64,000 bases of DNA from Colwellia demingiae (lineage in GTDB: Bacteria > Pseudomonadota > Gammaproteobacteria > Enterobacterales > Alteromonadaceae), in contig NZ_VOLT01000002.1 in the NCBI RefSeq assembly GCF_007954275.1, positions 598,642 through 662,641 of the forward strand. Direction: 5' to 3'. Both the position numbers and the translations under genes were made by a program. The notes under the pieces were generated by a model, which ran no database searches, had not been told where the DNA came from, and was given only the letters and a program-made list of their open reading frames with translations. Positions 9,923 to 18,507 of this stretch are shown here, piece by piece; position 1 is the first letter of the stretch, and each line of letters starts with the position of its first letter.

Positions 9923-10684
9923 TTAGAAATTAAAAGCTAGACCAACCACTGTACCGTGAGTGATGGTGTCATAACCAAAATATCCCTGTTGTCCTGCACT
10001 ACCTTCTTCATAATCGACCCAAGTCGCTTTATATTTAAGGTCCAAAGTCATTAAATCACTAATTTTATACATAACGCCACTTTGAACAGAAGAAGTGAAG
10101 TCAGATCCAAGACCAAAACCGCCTATATCTGCTTGAGCTAAAAACGTCCACTTATCATCGATATTACTTATCCACCTAACACCAATAACAGGGTCTACCC
10201 AATCAGCCTCAACCTCTTTTTCAAAATTATTTTCAGGGCGAATTGCAAAATCAAGCGTTACGTCTATATCGTTATCCCACCACCTAACACCGGCAAAGTA
10301 ATCAAGAAAGCCATCACCCAGTTTATTTCGATACAAGGCCTGTAGTTCAAGTACACCTTGACGAACGCTAACATCAGTAGAATTGCCATTAGCATCGGTT
10401 TTATCTCCGCCAAGGTCCATAAAGCCATAATCAAACACAACACCCCAACCTGAATCATGGTGAGCTTCAAAATGAACCATAGCTGCAGCGTCCAAATTAT
10501 CTAATATGGTATCAAAATCAACATCCACATCAGCTTCGTTAGTACGACCAATGGTTGCATCACCTTTAATGGAAGTGACCATCAAATACGGCTCTAGTTG
10601 ATAACTCCATTCTTGGGCAGACACACCGGCAGAATAAGTACCTATTGCTGAGAGTAGTAAACTTAATAAAACTTTATTTTTCAT
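9923..10684 (-). CDS. outer-membrane beta-barrel protein of unknown function
   Basis: 253 residues with a clear signal peptide ending near GVSAQE (about residue 24). The mature part alternates short amphipathic strands with Asp- and Gly-rich turns and ends in ...VVGLAFNF, with a terminal Phe, the usual sorting signal of outer-membrane barrels. Strand content suggests eight to ten strands. I cannot assign it to a named family with confidence; it is not clearly OmpW or OmpA. It is a stand-alone gene on the minus strand with its own upstream region. Function unknown. Confidence 0.75.
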   Translation of the reverse strand: MKNKVLLSLLLSAIGTYSAGVSAQEWSYQLEPYLMVTSIKGDATIGRTNEADVDVDFDTILDNLDAAAMVHFEAHHDSGWGVVFDYGFMDLGGDKTDANGNSTDVSVRQGVLELQALYRNKLGDGFLDYFAGVRWWDNDIDVTLDFAIRPENNFEKEVEADWVDPVIGVRWISNIDDKWTFLAQADIGGFGLGSDFTSSVQSGVMYKISDLMTLDLKYKATWVDYEEGSAGQQGYFGYDTITHGTVVGLAFNF

Positions 10685-10905
10685 CTTATTTCCCTTTAAT
10701 TTATTATCCTAAAATTTACTTGAAATTGAACTTATCCAAAGAGATGAACCTTGATGGATCATTATAGATGTTAATAATTATTAGGGATTAGATCAATTAC
10801 ATATCAACAGATATAATAATTAATTAGCGTGATAAAGAATTATGATGTTATGAGCGGTATGTATTATTTTTCAGTAGGTTCAGAAGATCAACAGTGAAGA
10901 GCTGC

Positions 10906-10938
10906 TGAAAAAGCAACCAGAGTGGGCTCACCCTGGTT
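10906..10938 (-). terminator. rho-independent terminator of the lipoprotein pair
   Basis: Read on the minus strand, arms 10929-10938 and 10915-10924 (10 bp, one mismatch, 4-base loop) are followed by GCTTTTT. It lies just beyond the stop of the 10950-11258 gene. Confidence 0.65.
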
Positions 10939-10949
10939 ACAAGAAGTTA

Positions 10950-11258
10950 TTATATAGCTGGGCAGCCTTTCAGCATCAATGCAGTATTAACCCCAGTTTT
11001 TACCATACCGAAATAGCTGGCAGTATTTGAACTGTCGAAGTTGCTACTATCAATACCTACCATGTCAGTAATTTGTTGTAATGCGGGAAATGAATTTTTA
11101 TCTTTGTCGTAAGCGTCAAAGGTCGTTTCAATTTTATCGCAAGTAAACATATTAGCCATGCCATCAGATGAGGCATTTTTAATAGCATTGCTAGTCTGGC
11201 ATCCTGTCAACAACACTGCAGTTAACGCCACGATACTGAAATTCATTATTTTAATCAT
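10950..11258 (-). CDS. small lipoprotein (DUF2501-like candidate)
   Basis: About 102 residues from the ATG at 11258. A longer frame using TTG at 11273 would overlap the previous gene and leave an unnatural leader, so I prefer the ATG. A hydrophobic stretch ends in the lipobox LLTGC with Cys20, so this is a predicted lipoprotein. The mature part is short, polar and rich in Asp/Ser (CDKIETTFDAYDKD). It has a C-terminal Cys that could pair with the internal one. It directly follows the OmpA-like lipoprotein gene and shares its terminator. The DUF2501 suggestion is tentative; no function is assigned. Confidence 0.65.
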   Translation of the reverse strand: MIKIMNFSIVALTAVLLTGCQTSNAIKNASSDGMANMFTCDKIETTFDAYDKDKNSFPALQQITDMVGIDSSNFDSSNTASYFGMVKTGVNTALMLKGCPAI

Positions 11259-11259
11259 A

Positions 11260-11928
11260 TTATGACTCAGCAATAGGTAATAAGGTTATCTCAACACGGC
11301 GGTTAAGCTCGCGTCCGCCAGCTGACTGGTTGTTTGCTACCGGTTGTGCTTCACCAAAGCCGACTATTTCTAAACGCTCACTAAGTATTTTTTGTCCACG
11401 TAAGTAATTGGCTACCGAGCCAGCACGATCTTCAGATAGCTTTTGGTTGTATTGAGCAGAACCGCTAGAGTCTGTATGACCAGAAACAACAACAAGTGTT
11501 TTATTATATTCTTCAAGTACTAGGGCAACAGAATTTAACACACCAGTAAAGTTGGTATTGATATTAGAGCTACTAGTAGCAAAAGTGATGTTACCTGGCA
11601 TGATCAGGTTAATTTTGTCACCTTCACGTTGAATACTTACGCCACTATCTCGCAATTGCTTACGTAACTTCGCTTCTTGAGAATCCATATAAAAACCAAT
11701 ACCGCCACCGATAGCCGCGCCGCCTGCTGCTGCTGCAAGAATACGTTTATTACGTGTATTGCTATCTTCATCTTTATTGCTGATATAGGCGACGACGGCT
11801 GCTAGGCCAGCCCCCGTGCTTGCGCCGATAGCGGTCTTGCTGGTTTTGCTTTCCCCAGTGTAAGGGTCAAATGTTGTACAGGCTTGTAACAACAGTATGG
11901 CTGAAGCGGTGGTGATAATTTTTTTCAT
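11260..11928 (-). CDS. OmpA-family lipoprotein with glycine-zipper segment
   Basis: 222 residues. A signal peptide with lipobox LLQAC has lipidated Cys17. Glycine-rich segments at about 35-50 and 68-82 (AAAAGGAAIGGGIGFYMD) form a glycine-zipper region. The C-terminal OmpA domain carries SGHTDSSGSAQYNQKLSEDR and the RELNRRVEI end motif, which bind peptidoglycan. The layout is that of YiaD-like lipoproteins that tether the outer membrane to the wall. It is the first gene of a two-gene unit with the small lipoprotein. The symbol yiaD is possible but not certain. Confidence 0.85.
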   Translation of the reverse strand: MKKIITTASAILLLQACTTFDPYTGESKTSKTAIGASTGAGLAAVVAYISNKDEDSNTRNKRILAAAAGGAAIGGGIGFYMDSQEAKLRKQLRDSGVSIQREGDKINLIMPGNITFATSSSNINTNFTGVLNSVALVLEEYNKTLVVVSGHTDSSGSAQYNQKLSEDRAGSVANYLRGQKILSERLEIVGFGEAQPVANNQSAGGRELNRRVEITLLPIAES

Positions 11929-11988
11929 GAAGATTTCCTGTTTTGGCCTGATTGCTACTTATGTGAAGCTATGGCTGTTATTAATTAC

Positions 11989-12020
11989 TATGCCCAAGCT
12001 ACTTGAAGATGCTTGGGTAT
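11989..12020. repeat. end fragment of repeat family A
   Basis: TATGCCCAAGCTACTTGAAG and the following three bases match the left end of the family A copy at 38641. They run directly into CTTGGGTAT, the right end. This looks like an element whose interior has been deleted, leaving about 32 bases. Confidence 0.55.
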
Positions 12021-12067
12021 ATATCGATGCTATTGCAGTTCTGTTTTTTTCATAGCTATTTAAGGCA

Positions 12068-12095
12068 CAAAAAAACCCGATTAGTGTCGGGTTTA
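12068..12095 (-). terminator. terminator of tRNA-Arg
   Basis: On the minus strand the arms AAACCCGA (12087-12094 complement) and TCGGGTTT (12073-12080 complement) are followed by a T-run. It lies about 130 bases beyond the tRNA 3' end. It is well placed to end a monocistronic tRNA transcript. Confidence 0.75.
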
Positions 12096-12221
12096 AATAT
12101 TTACGAAAACGCGCATATCTATAGCGGACTAAATTTTAAAAACAACAGGTATAACATTTAAGATTCGCAATATAATTGTTAGCGTTGTGTTTTGTAATCT
12201 AGATAATAAAATTGCTCTAAA

Positions 12222-12298
12222 TGGTCCACCCGACAGGAGTCGAACCTGTGACCTATGCCTCCGGAGGGCATCGCTCTATCCAGCTGAGCTACGGGTGG
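12222..12298 (-). tRNA. tRNA-Arg (anticodon CCG)
   Basis: 77 bases on the minus strand. The acceptor stem pairs CCACCCG with CGGGTGG, the discriminator is A, and CCA is encoded. The D arm is AGCTCAGCTGGATAGAGC, the anticodon stem ATGCC/GGCAT, the loop CTCCGGA with anticodon CCG, and the T arm GGTTCGAATCC. It closely resembles the E. coli tRNA-Arg for CGG codons. It stands alone, with its terminator at 12068-12095. Confidence 0.95.
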
Positions 12299-12476
12299 AA
12301 AATAAGAAATGGCATTCTATTAAAAGCCTCGAACGAATACCAGTACTTAATTCTTTTTGTTACGTATATTGATAAATTTATTCGAGGGTTGGATATAGAC
12401 TTAATTTATCAACTTACGAAGAGCATGTTTTAGCACTTTGAAGCTCACTAATTCTATATATACTTTATTAAGTTAA

Positions 12477-12656
12477 TTAAGAGGCTCGCTGGCAGTAATC
12501 ATCATTATCTTCTACATACCTTTGAGCTTGTTTAATTGAGCCAAAATAATAAGTAAGTAATTTACCCCGTTTTTCACGTATGGTAATGGGAAAGTCGAGT
12601 TGTTGAACAACTTCAAGCCAAGTTTTAACGAGGGCTAATGGTGGTAGTTCTTGCAT
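12477..12656 (-). CDS. small hypothetical protein
   Basis: 59 residues from the ATG at 12656, chosen because AAGGA lies eight bases upstream. The longer frame to 12689 has no ribosome site. The composition is soluble, alpha/beta-like, with a basic patch (TIREKRGKLLTYY) and an acidic C-terminus (VEDNDDYCQRAS). The order and spacing look coding rather than random, but I do not recognise a family. It lies between tRNA-Arg and the Lol-like operon, on the same strand as that operon but 115 bases beyond its last stop. Confidence 0.5.
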   Translation of the reverse strand: MQELPPLALVKTWLEVVQQLDFPITIREKRGKLLTYYFGSIKQAQRYVEDNDDYCQRAS

Positions 12657-12771
12657 ATTTTCATCCTTGAAAGTAATAACTAATAACACTCTACGTCAAT
12701 TAATTATGTAAATCAAAGCCCAGATCCTCTTTATAATAACGCTGGGCATACCTTTTATTAAAGTGGCGGCT

Positions 12772-14202
12772 CTAGAAATAATATCTAAGACTGGCATAAA
12801 CACTCAGCGGATAAGCCCCAAATTCAGAGCCAAAAGCGTAATCAATATTGGCGTCATTGGCATTATATTGTAAGGTATCACCATGACTTATATACACTCC
12901 AAAATCCGAGTATAAATTATCACTCCAGCTGGTCTCGCTACTGACAGTCAAAAACACAGAGCTATCACTGATATTATAAAATGCACTGGCGCTCACAGAA
13001 ATCAAAGGCGAGGCTAGCCAAGTTAATGCGGGGATAAGATAGTGCTCACCATATAAATACACGCCAGCTTTCTGGTAGGGCGCTTGTGTGGCAAGTTCGG
13101 TGTAATCCTTAACACTATTACTGCCCGCACCATTATAGTGATACTCGATCATAATAATAACATCTTCATTTAACGCATAGTCTGAGCCGATTGAAGAACG
13201 CCAATAGTTATCAGTGTAGGCGCCAGCTGAGGGTAGGGTGTTAGCTGAAAAATTTTCTACCTTCTTATTTTTTATAATGTTGCTTTCTATTGAGTTATTG
13301 TCAGAAGTGTTACTTTCATAATCATTGCTGTGCTGCCAATCCATATAAGCGACTTCAAACCAAAAGCCAAAATCACCTATTGAACGCTCAATACCACCAC
13401 CAAGTAACCAGGCATCATCCATAATAATAGCGATAGCTTCTATATCATTACCCTGAATAGAGTTTTTAGCCCGTAAAAATGCGGCACTGTTCTGTTTTTT
13501 ACCGTCCTCTCCGATAACCAAACCCACATCTATCACAGCGAAGTCACCCACATCAGCTTTATAACGAATAGCATCAATACCAACACGATATTCTTGGTTA
13601 AGTGTTTGAATAGCGAAAGGGATAAATATATCGGTTGGATTAATAAAGCGAGCAGATCCAAATGACAAGACTTGTCTTCCAATCGTTAAATCTCCATATT
13701 GATTACTGTATTGATAATTAAATCGGTCAAGGTTTTGTAAAACCACGCCATGACTACCTACATCACTCAAAACGGCATCTAAATCTTTATAACGGTATTG
13801 ATTACTAGCCGAAGAAACAGTGCCGCCAATAGCGCCTATATTGTCATTGGTATAATACCCAGCCATGTCACTGTTTGAGAAATACAACGGCTGTAGTTCG
13901 TAATCTATTTCGATATTGCCCTTACTTGTCGACAAATATGATGCCATTAAACGTAATGCATTTTGTGATTGAAAGTTACCAGGAATGGCTTGCGTTTGAT
14001 TTAGACTGTTAATATTTTCAGTAGTGCTCTTTTTAGTATCATTGTTTTCAATAGAAACACTGTCTTGCGCCAGCGCATAACTTTTCACATAACCACTAAA
14101 TGAAAAACTATCCGCATAACTGGTCATAGGTAAGATTAAAACACCAAATAGTTTTAACGCAAAACAAGCCTTAGCGGATAACCCTTGCACTAATTCCTGC
14201 AT
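12772..14202 (-). CDS. outer-membrane porin-like protein of a Lol-like ABC operon
   Basis: 476 residues. The leader is unusually long (cleavage expected after LPMTSYA, about residue 30). The mature part has many amphipathic strands with Tyr/Asn-rich turns and ends in YASLRYYF, an aromatic outer-membrane sorting end. The segment RQVLSFGSARFINPTDIF resembles substrate-binding barrels of the DUF1302/alginate-export type. The start overlaps the ATPase stop (TAATG), so it is translationally coupled to the ABC genes. This suggests an outer-membrane acceptor or exit for whatever the ABC complex moves. Family assignment is tentative. Confidence 0.75.
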   Translation of the reverse strand: MQELVQGLSAKACFALKLFGVLILPMTSYADSFSFSGYVKSYALAQDSVSIENNDTKKSTTENINSLNQTQAIPGNFQSQNALRLMASYLSTSKGNIEIDYELQPLYFSNSDMAGYYTNDNIGAIGGTVSSASNQYRYKDLDAVLSDVGSHGVVLQNLDRFNYQYSNQYGDLTIGRQVLSFGSARFINPTDIFIPFAIQTLNQEYRVGIDAIRYKADVGDFAVIDVGLVIGEDGKKQNSAAFLRAKNSIQGNDIEAIAIIMDDAWLLGGGIERSIGDFGFWFEVAYMDWQHSNDYESNTSDNNSIESNIIKNKKVENFSANTLPSAGAYTDNYWRSSIGSDYALNEDVIIMIEYHYNGAGSNSVKDYTELATQAPYQKAGVYLYGEHYLIPALTWLASPLISVSASAFYNISDSSVFLTVSSETSWSDNLYSDFGVYISHGDTLQYNANDANIDYAFGSEFGAYPLSVYASLRYYF

Positions 14203-14942
14203 TAACTTCTGCGCTCATCATCAACAATGCACCCATCAACCAAACGAATAATACGTTTAGCTCGTTCCATTATTTTCGGATCATGCGTTGAAAAAACAAA
14301 GGTCATATTTTGTTTTTCATTTAATTCTTTCATCATATCAAGCAAGTCAGCGCCTGTTTTCGAATCTAAATTAGCTGTTGGTTCATCCGCTAAAATAATA
14401 CTAGGCTTTGATACCATAGCTCGGGCAACAGCCACTCGTTGCTGTTGCCCGCCTGATAATTCGGCAGGGCGACGATCTCCCAGACCTTCTAAACCTACCG
14501 CATGCATAAGCCTATCTACCCGCTTGTTTCGTTCTGCTGCCGGAACGCCTTGCAGTAACATAATATATTCAATGTTTTCTCGGGCGCTTAACACGGGTAT
14601 CAAGTTATACGCTTGAAAAATAAAACCAATATGATCACGTCTAAAATCTGACAATTCAGTGCCCGTCATGTGGTTAATATTTTTATTATCTAAAAACACA
14701 TCCCCCGAACTGGGATTATCTAAACCACCAATTAATTGTAATAAGGTTGATTTACCAGAGCCAGAAGGACCGATAATAGCGGTGAATTCGCCTCGTTCAA
14801 TAATGATATTGGCATCAGTCAGCGCTTTCACTAGCGTATCACCTTGACCAAACTCTCGACACAAATGAGTCGTTTCAATGATCGTATTTTGGCTAGCTAT
14901 CACTTTATTAGGGGCACCAACAATATCTACTTGAGTTATCAT
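14202..14942 (-). CDS. LolD/MacB-type ABC transporter ATP-binding protein
   Basis: 246 residues. Walker A GPSGSGKST is at 58-66, the Q-loop is in IGFIFQAYNLIPVL, the signature is LSGGQQQR, and Walker B is ILADEPTANLD; the switch His is in FSTHD. The region around RDHIGFIFQAYNL is typical of the MacB/LolD/FtsE subgroup, which drives mechanotransmission rather than ordinary import. It follows two LolC/E-like permeases and precedes an outer-membrane barrel. It is a paralogue-style copy and not necessarily the housekeeping lolD. Confidence 0.9.
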   Translation of the reverse strand: MITQVDIVGAPNKVIASQNTIIETTHLCREFGQGDTLVKALTDANIIIERGEFTAIIGPSGSGKSTLLQLIGGLDNPSSGDVFLDNKNINHMTGTELSDFRRDHIGFIFQAYNLIPVLSARENIEYIMLLQGVPAAERNKRVDRLMHAVGLEGLGDRRPAELSGGQQQRVAVARAMVSKPSIILADEPTANLDSKTGADLLDMMKELNEKQNMTFVFSTHDPKIMERAKRIIRLVDGCIVDDERRS

Positions 14943-14999
14943 TTAAATTTTTTCCTATTTACTCAGTAATTTGTTATTTATTAACGGTTAGTTAAAAAG

Positions 15000-16268
15000 T
15001 TAAAGCGTTTTTCGCATGGCAAAAGAAGGTTGTAAACGCGATGCATGAAAAGCAGGGTATAAACTCGCAATCAGTGTAACGGCTAAAGTCGCTAAGCCCA
15101 TAGTGGCAAAACTGCTGGCGTCGAGTATTAAATATATGGGTTCATTTAAGGTCAACCCTGACATTTCTAATTCGGAGTAATCTATACCGATAATAGAGCC
15201 CCAATAGCACAAGACAAAAGCCATTAATAAACCAACGGTTACGCTTAACAATCCAATAAAAAAACCTTCCAACATTATTTGATAAAAAAGCTGCTTAGCA
15301 CGTGTTCCTATGGCCAGTAAAATACCAAACTCTGTTTGTCGCTCAAAAATAGACATAAACATAGTATTTATTAAGCCTAAGCAAACCAATATATACATTA
15401 TGATTGAAACGATAAGTGTCGAGTACTTGGTCATAGCAAGCATACTACTCAGTTGGGGTACTAACTCTTTCCAGCTTAAGGTTTCTATTTGATCATTATT
15501 GAGTGTTTGCCAAAAAGGTAAACTTTTATCTTCAGCTTGGTGTAAGTGTTGTAATCGTAGGGCAACTTCATGCACACCGGTAATATTTAATAATTTTTGT
15601 CCTTGTGCCAAGTTTATAAAAGCCATGCCAATATCCATGTTTCTTTCATTAAAACTGAATAAACCTGAAACACGAAACAGTGCTTGGGATAAATCGCCAC
15701 CATTTGCCTCTGAAACAGTAACAACTAACCGGTCACCTAAACTAATTTCTAATAAATCAGCAAGTTGTTCTCCTATGATTATTTCACCATCAATTCCTGA
15801 TAAATAATCACCTTGAGTTACCGCCAACTTTAACTTACTTACTTGTGCTTCTTTTATCGCATCTATGCCATAAACAATTGCTGAGGCAACATTTTCTGAG
15901 GAAGAGGTCATTGCGCCCGTTAACACCCTTGGTGCAAACGCTTGAATGGCTGTGGTGGTATTAAGTTGCTGATAAAGCGTCGTGGTATCTTCGATATATA
16001 GGTCTATATCGTTCGCCTCACGAAACCCCACTCGATGAATTTGTCCTTCTCCTAAGAAGGTTTGTGTGCTGATTTCCACCATGGTTTCAACCATGCCACG
16101 CACAAAAGCATCAGTAAATAAAATAGCCGCCAAGCTGCATGAAATAAGTAATACAGTTAATAATGTTCTGCGAGTATTTCTAAAAATACTGCGTTTAGCT
16201 AAACGTGAAATTAAAGTAGCTGGTGAGGATGCTTTATCTAGTTTAGGTGCCTCTGTTGCCCTAGTCAT
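15000..16268 (-). CDS. LolC/E-like ABC permease (second of two)
   Basis: 422 residues with the MacB/FtsX layout. One N-terminal membrane helix (~30-55) is followed by a periplasmic domain of about 220 residues. Three C-terminal helices (~285-410) carry the FtsX signature ERQTEFGILLAIGTRAKQLF. The start lies two bases after the stop of the preceding permease, so the two are made together and probably form a heterodimer as LolC and LolE do. The ATPase gene follows after 57 bases. Confidence 0.88.
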   Translation of the reverse strand: MTRATEAPKLDKASSPATLISRLAKRSIFRNTRRTLLTVLLISCSLAAILFTDAFVRGMVETMVEISTQTFLGEGQIHRVGFREANDIDLYIEDTTTLYQQLNTTTAIQAFAPRVLTGAMTSSSENVASAIVYGIDAIKEAQVSKLKLAVTQGDYLSGIDGEIIIGEQLADLLEISLGDRLVVTVSEANGGDLSQALFRVSGLFSFNERNMDIGMAFINLAQGQKLLNITGVHEVALRLQHLHQAEDKSLPFWQTLNNDQIETLSWKELVPQLSSMLAMTKYSTLIVSIIMYILVCLGLINTMFMSIFERQTEFGILLAIGTRAKQLFYQIMLEGFFIGLLSVTVGLLMAFVLCYWGSIIGIDYSELEMSGLTLNEPIYLILDASSFATMGLATLAVTLIASLYPAFHASRLQPSFAMRKTL

Positions 16269-16270
16269 CT

Positions 16271-17542
16271 TTAAACCGCCTGTAATGCTTTTAACGGTGA
16301 GATTTTAGCTGCCCTAATAGCAGGAATGAAACTGACTATTAACGTACTGCTAATAACAACAATTGATGGTAATAACACCACAAACCAGCTTACTTCACCT
16401 AGCATGGTATCAAATATAATACCTCCCATATCTATTGGCTCTGGCATAGATATACCGACACCGGCTAACCAAAAACAAACAGGTAAGGCTAATGCCAATC
16501 CAATTAAACAACTGATAATAGCTAACACAAAAGACTCTAGCATTATCAAGGTAAAAACAGCTACAGGCCGAGTACCAATAGCCTTTAAGACTCCAAACTC
16601 ACGTGTTCGCTCTAATGTGCCCATTAAAATAGTATTTAATACGCCAATTGAGACAATAAATATAATAATGCCCATAGAGACATAACTGCCTTTTTTATCA
16701 GCCTGCATACTCTTATAAAAAGAGGATTCAACCACTTGCCAAGGGTCTACACTTAAACTTTTATTTTTAAGCGCTAATTGAGTGTTAACCGCGAATTTTC
16801 TTGCTTCGCTTTGACTCGATAAAATTATAGCTAGCTCATGAACTTTACTGGTATCACCTTGCATTGATAAAAACTCTCGCATGGCTGATAAATGAATATA
16901 AACATTCATGCGCTCATATGAACCTACATCACCAACAATGGCGACAACTTCAAAAATATCATTGGCGATAGAGCCATCAATACCTTGAGAGATAAGTACC
17001 AATTCGTCACCTATAGTCAGTTGCAAGTTTTTAGCCAGAGTAAATCCGACCATAGCAGGGAAATAACCGTCTGTGCTTATTTGATTACCATCAAGATTAG
17101 TTACCTGATTAATTACCTCGCTAGTTAAGAAATGCCCTTCACTAATTTTATTTTCCAAACGTGTTGTTTTAGCTTCGCGATCGGGATCAATACCAATAAC
17201 TTGAGCCGGAAAGGTTTTATTTTTACCATAAGCTAAAGAAGGGCTATAAATTCTAGGGGCCACACCCAATACTAAGGGTTGTTGCTCTAATTGAGTAATG
17301 ATCTCGTCAGCATGGTTGATCGTTTTATATAAAGAAGGGCGCTCAAGGTAGTTTTCTTTATGAATTTGGACATGACCAGTATGATCTTGGGTAAATATAT
17401 TAATAATATTGCTATAACTTCCCTCTGACATAGACAAAGTTAAGCAAAGCAAAAAGAAGCCTCCGCCCATACTCAGTAAAGTTAACAGTGAGCGGCGGCA
17501 ATTACGTAATATGTTGCGAAAAGCAAGTTTTACTATCAGCAT
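16271..17542 (-). CDS. LolC/E-like ABC permease (first of two)
   Basis: 423 residues, same layout as the next gene: an N-terminal helix after the short basic start (RNILRNCRRSLLT), a large periplasmic domain, and three C-terminal helices with the FtsX motif ERTREFGVLKAIGTRPVAVF. It lies 64 bases downstream of the LolA-like gene. With its partner and the ATPase it should form a mechanotransmission complex in the inner membrane. Sequence divergence between the two permeases argues for an asymmetric pair. Confidence 0.88.
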   Translation of the reverse strand: MLIVKLAFRNILRNCRRSLLTLLSMGGGFFLLCLTLSMSEGSYSNIINIFTQDHTGHVQIHKENYLERPSLYKTINHADEIITQLEQQPLVLGVAPRIYSPSLAYGKNKTFPAQVIGIDPDREAKTTRLENKISEGHFLTSEVINQVTNLDGNQISTDGYFPAMVGFTLAKNLQLTIGDELVLISQGIDGSIANDIFEVVAIVGDVGSYERMNVYIHLSAMREFLSMQGDTSKVHELAIILSSQSEARKFAVNTQLALKNKSLSVDPWQVVESSFYKSMQADKKGSYVSMGIIIFIVSIGVLNTILMGTLERTREFGVLKAIGTRPVAVFTLIMLESFVLAIISCLIGLALALPVCFWLAGVGISMPEPIDMGGIIFDTMLGEVSWFVVLLPSIVVISSTLIVSFIPAIRAAKISPLKALQAV

Positions 17543-17606
17543 GAGTCTTTATATTTATCCTTATAAAACAAGAGTAAAATAAGCTAAAAAGCAATATATA
17601 AAGTAA

Positions 17607-18350
17607 TTAAAAGCGCGTTTGTAAATTTCGTAGCGTGAAAACATTATCACCCAAATCAATATCAAATTCGGCTTCAACGTATTCAATAACCGTTTTATGG
17701 CCTGTTTTATTTAAAGGTATCATTGTCATAATAGCTGGCATTTTTTTACCTGAAAAATCCTTAATATTACTAAACGTCATGGTGCGTACTTTGACACCTT
17801 TTTCGTTAAAATAACTCTGTTCCAACGGTAATAAGGTTTTTTGATTAACAATAAATTCTATTTTTCCCCAAACAGTCACGGTATCTTTTTTAGGTACTAA
17901 CGTCAGACGATAATTTTCACCTTCAACACTTTTCGATACTTGATATTCTTTAACTAATGAAACTTCACGCACCAAGTCATCGTTAGTAAAATCTGATCCC
18001 ATCCAAGATCCCATCATCATTGATGGCGGAACTTTAATAACTTTGTTTATTTTAGGGAAAAAATTCCACATCTCTTTATCTTTTTTCAAGGTAGCCACAC
18101 CACGATCTTTTCTTGGTGATAATACCCGAATAAAAGTATCGTCCATACCTATGGTCCAGCTTTGCATTTCCAGGGTACGTTGCCAATTAGGCGTGATAAT
18201 TTGCATTTTCATCGTTGAAATGGAACTTTTAGAGCGAAATAACTCATCCATTTTTTGTAATAGTACTGCGGCGTCGTCATCCGCAAAACAGGAGAGACTT
18301 GTCAAAAACATAGCAAGGGATAATAGGGGGGATGAAAGCAACTTGAGCAT
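17607..18350 (-). CDS. LolA-like periplasmic lipid/lipoprotein carrier
   Basis: 247 residues with a signal peptide (cleavage near LSCFADD, about residue 23). The mature part has the half-barrel strand pattern of the 'outer membrane lipoprotein-sorting protein' group (PF17131 type). Conserved stretches are the DTFIRVLSPRKDRGVATLKK region, MWNFFPKINKVIKVPPSMM and GSWMGSDFTNDDLV. It is the first gene of the five-gene operon and is distinct from housekeeping LolA. It would carry a hydrophobic cargo between the permeases and the outer-membrane barrel; the cargo is unknown. Confidence 0.87.
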   Translation of the reverse strand: MLKLLSSPLLSLAMFLTSLSCFADDDAAVLLQKMDELFRSKSSISTMKMQIITPNWQRTLEMQSWTIGMDDTFIRVLSPRKDRGVATLKKDKEMWNFFPKINKVIKVPPSMMMGSWMGSDFTNDDLVREVSLVKEYQVSKSVEGENYRLTLVPKKDTVTVWGKIEFIVNQKTLLPLEQSYFNEKGVKVRTMTFSNIKDFSGKKMPAIMTMIPLNKTGHKTVIEYVEAEFDIDLGDNVFTLRNLQTRF

Positions 18351-18451
18351 AAGCTAATCCTTAAGCTAATTTAGACAGTTAAGACATAAATTTACTATAC
18401 CAAGTAAATTTAATAAAGCTTACTAATATTAGCCACTTCTTACATTTTTTA

Positions 18452-18482
18452 AACAAAAAAACCAGCACTAGGCTGGTTTTTA
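18452..18482 (-). terminator. terminator after parAB
   Basis: On the minus strand AAAACCAGC and GCTGGTTTT pair around a 5-base loop and are followed by a run of Ts. It lies 26 bases beyond the parB stop and separates parAB from the Lol-like operon. Confidence 0.85.
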
Positions 18483-18507
18483 TAGAGATATATTTCACAA
18501 AGTTAAA

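Noticed and set aside
12187..12433. plus-strand frames across tRNA-Arg
   Set aside because: They read the antisense of the tRNA; a well-known artefact that has given many false 'hypothetical' entries.
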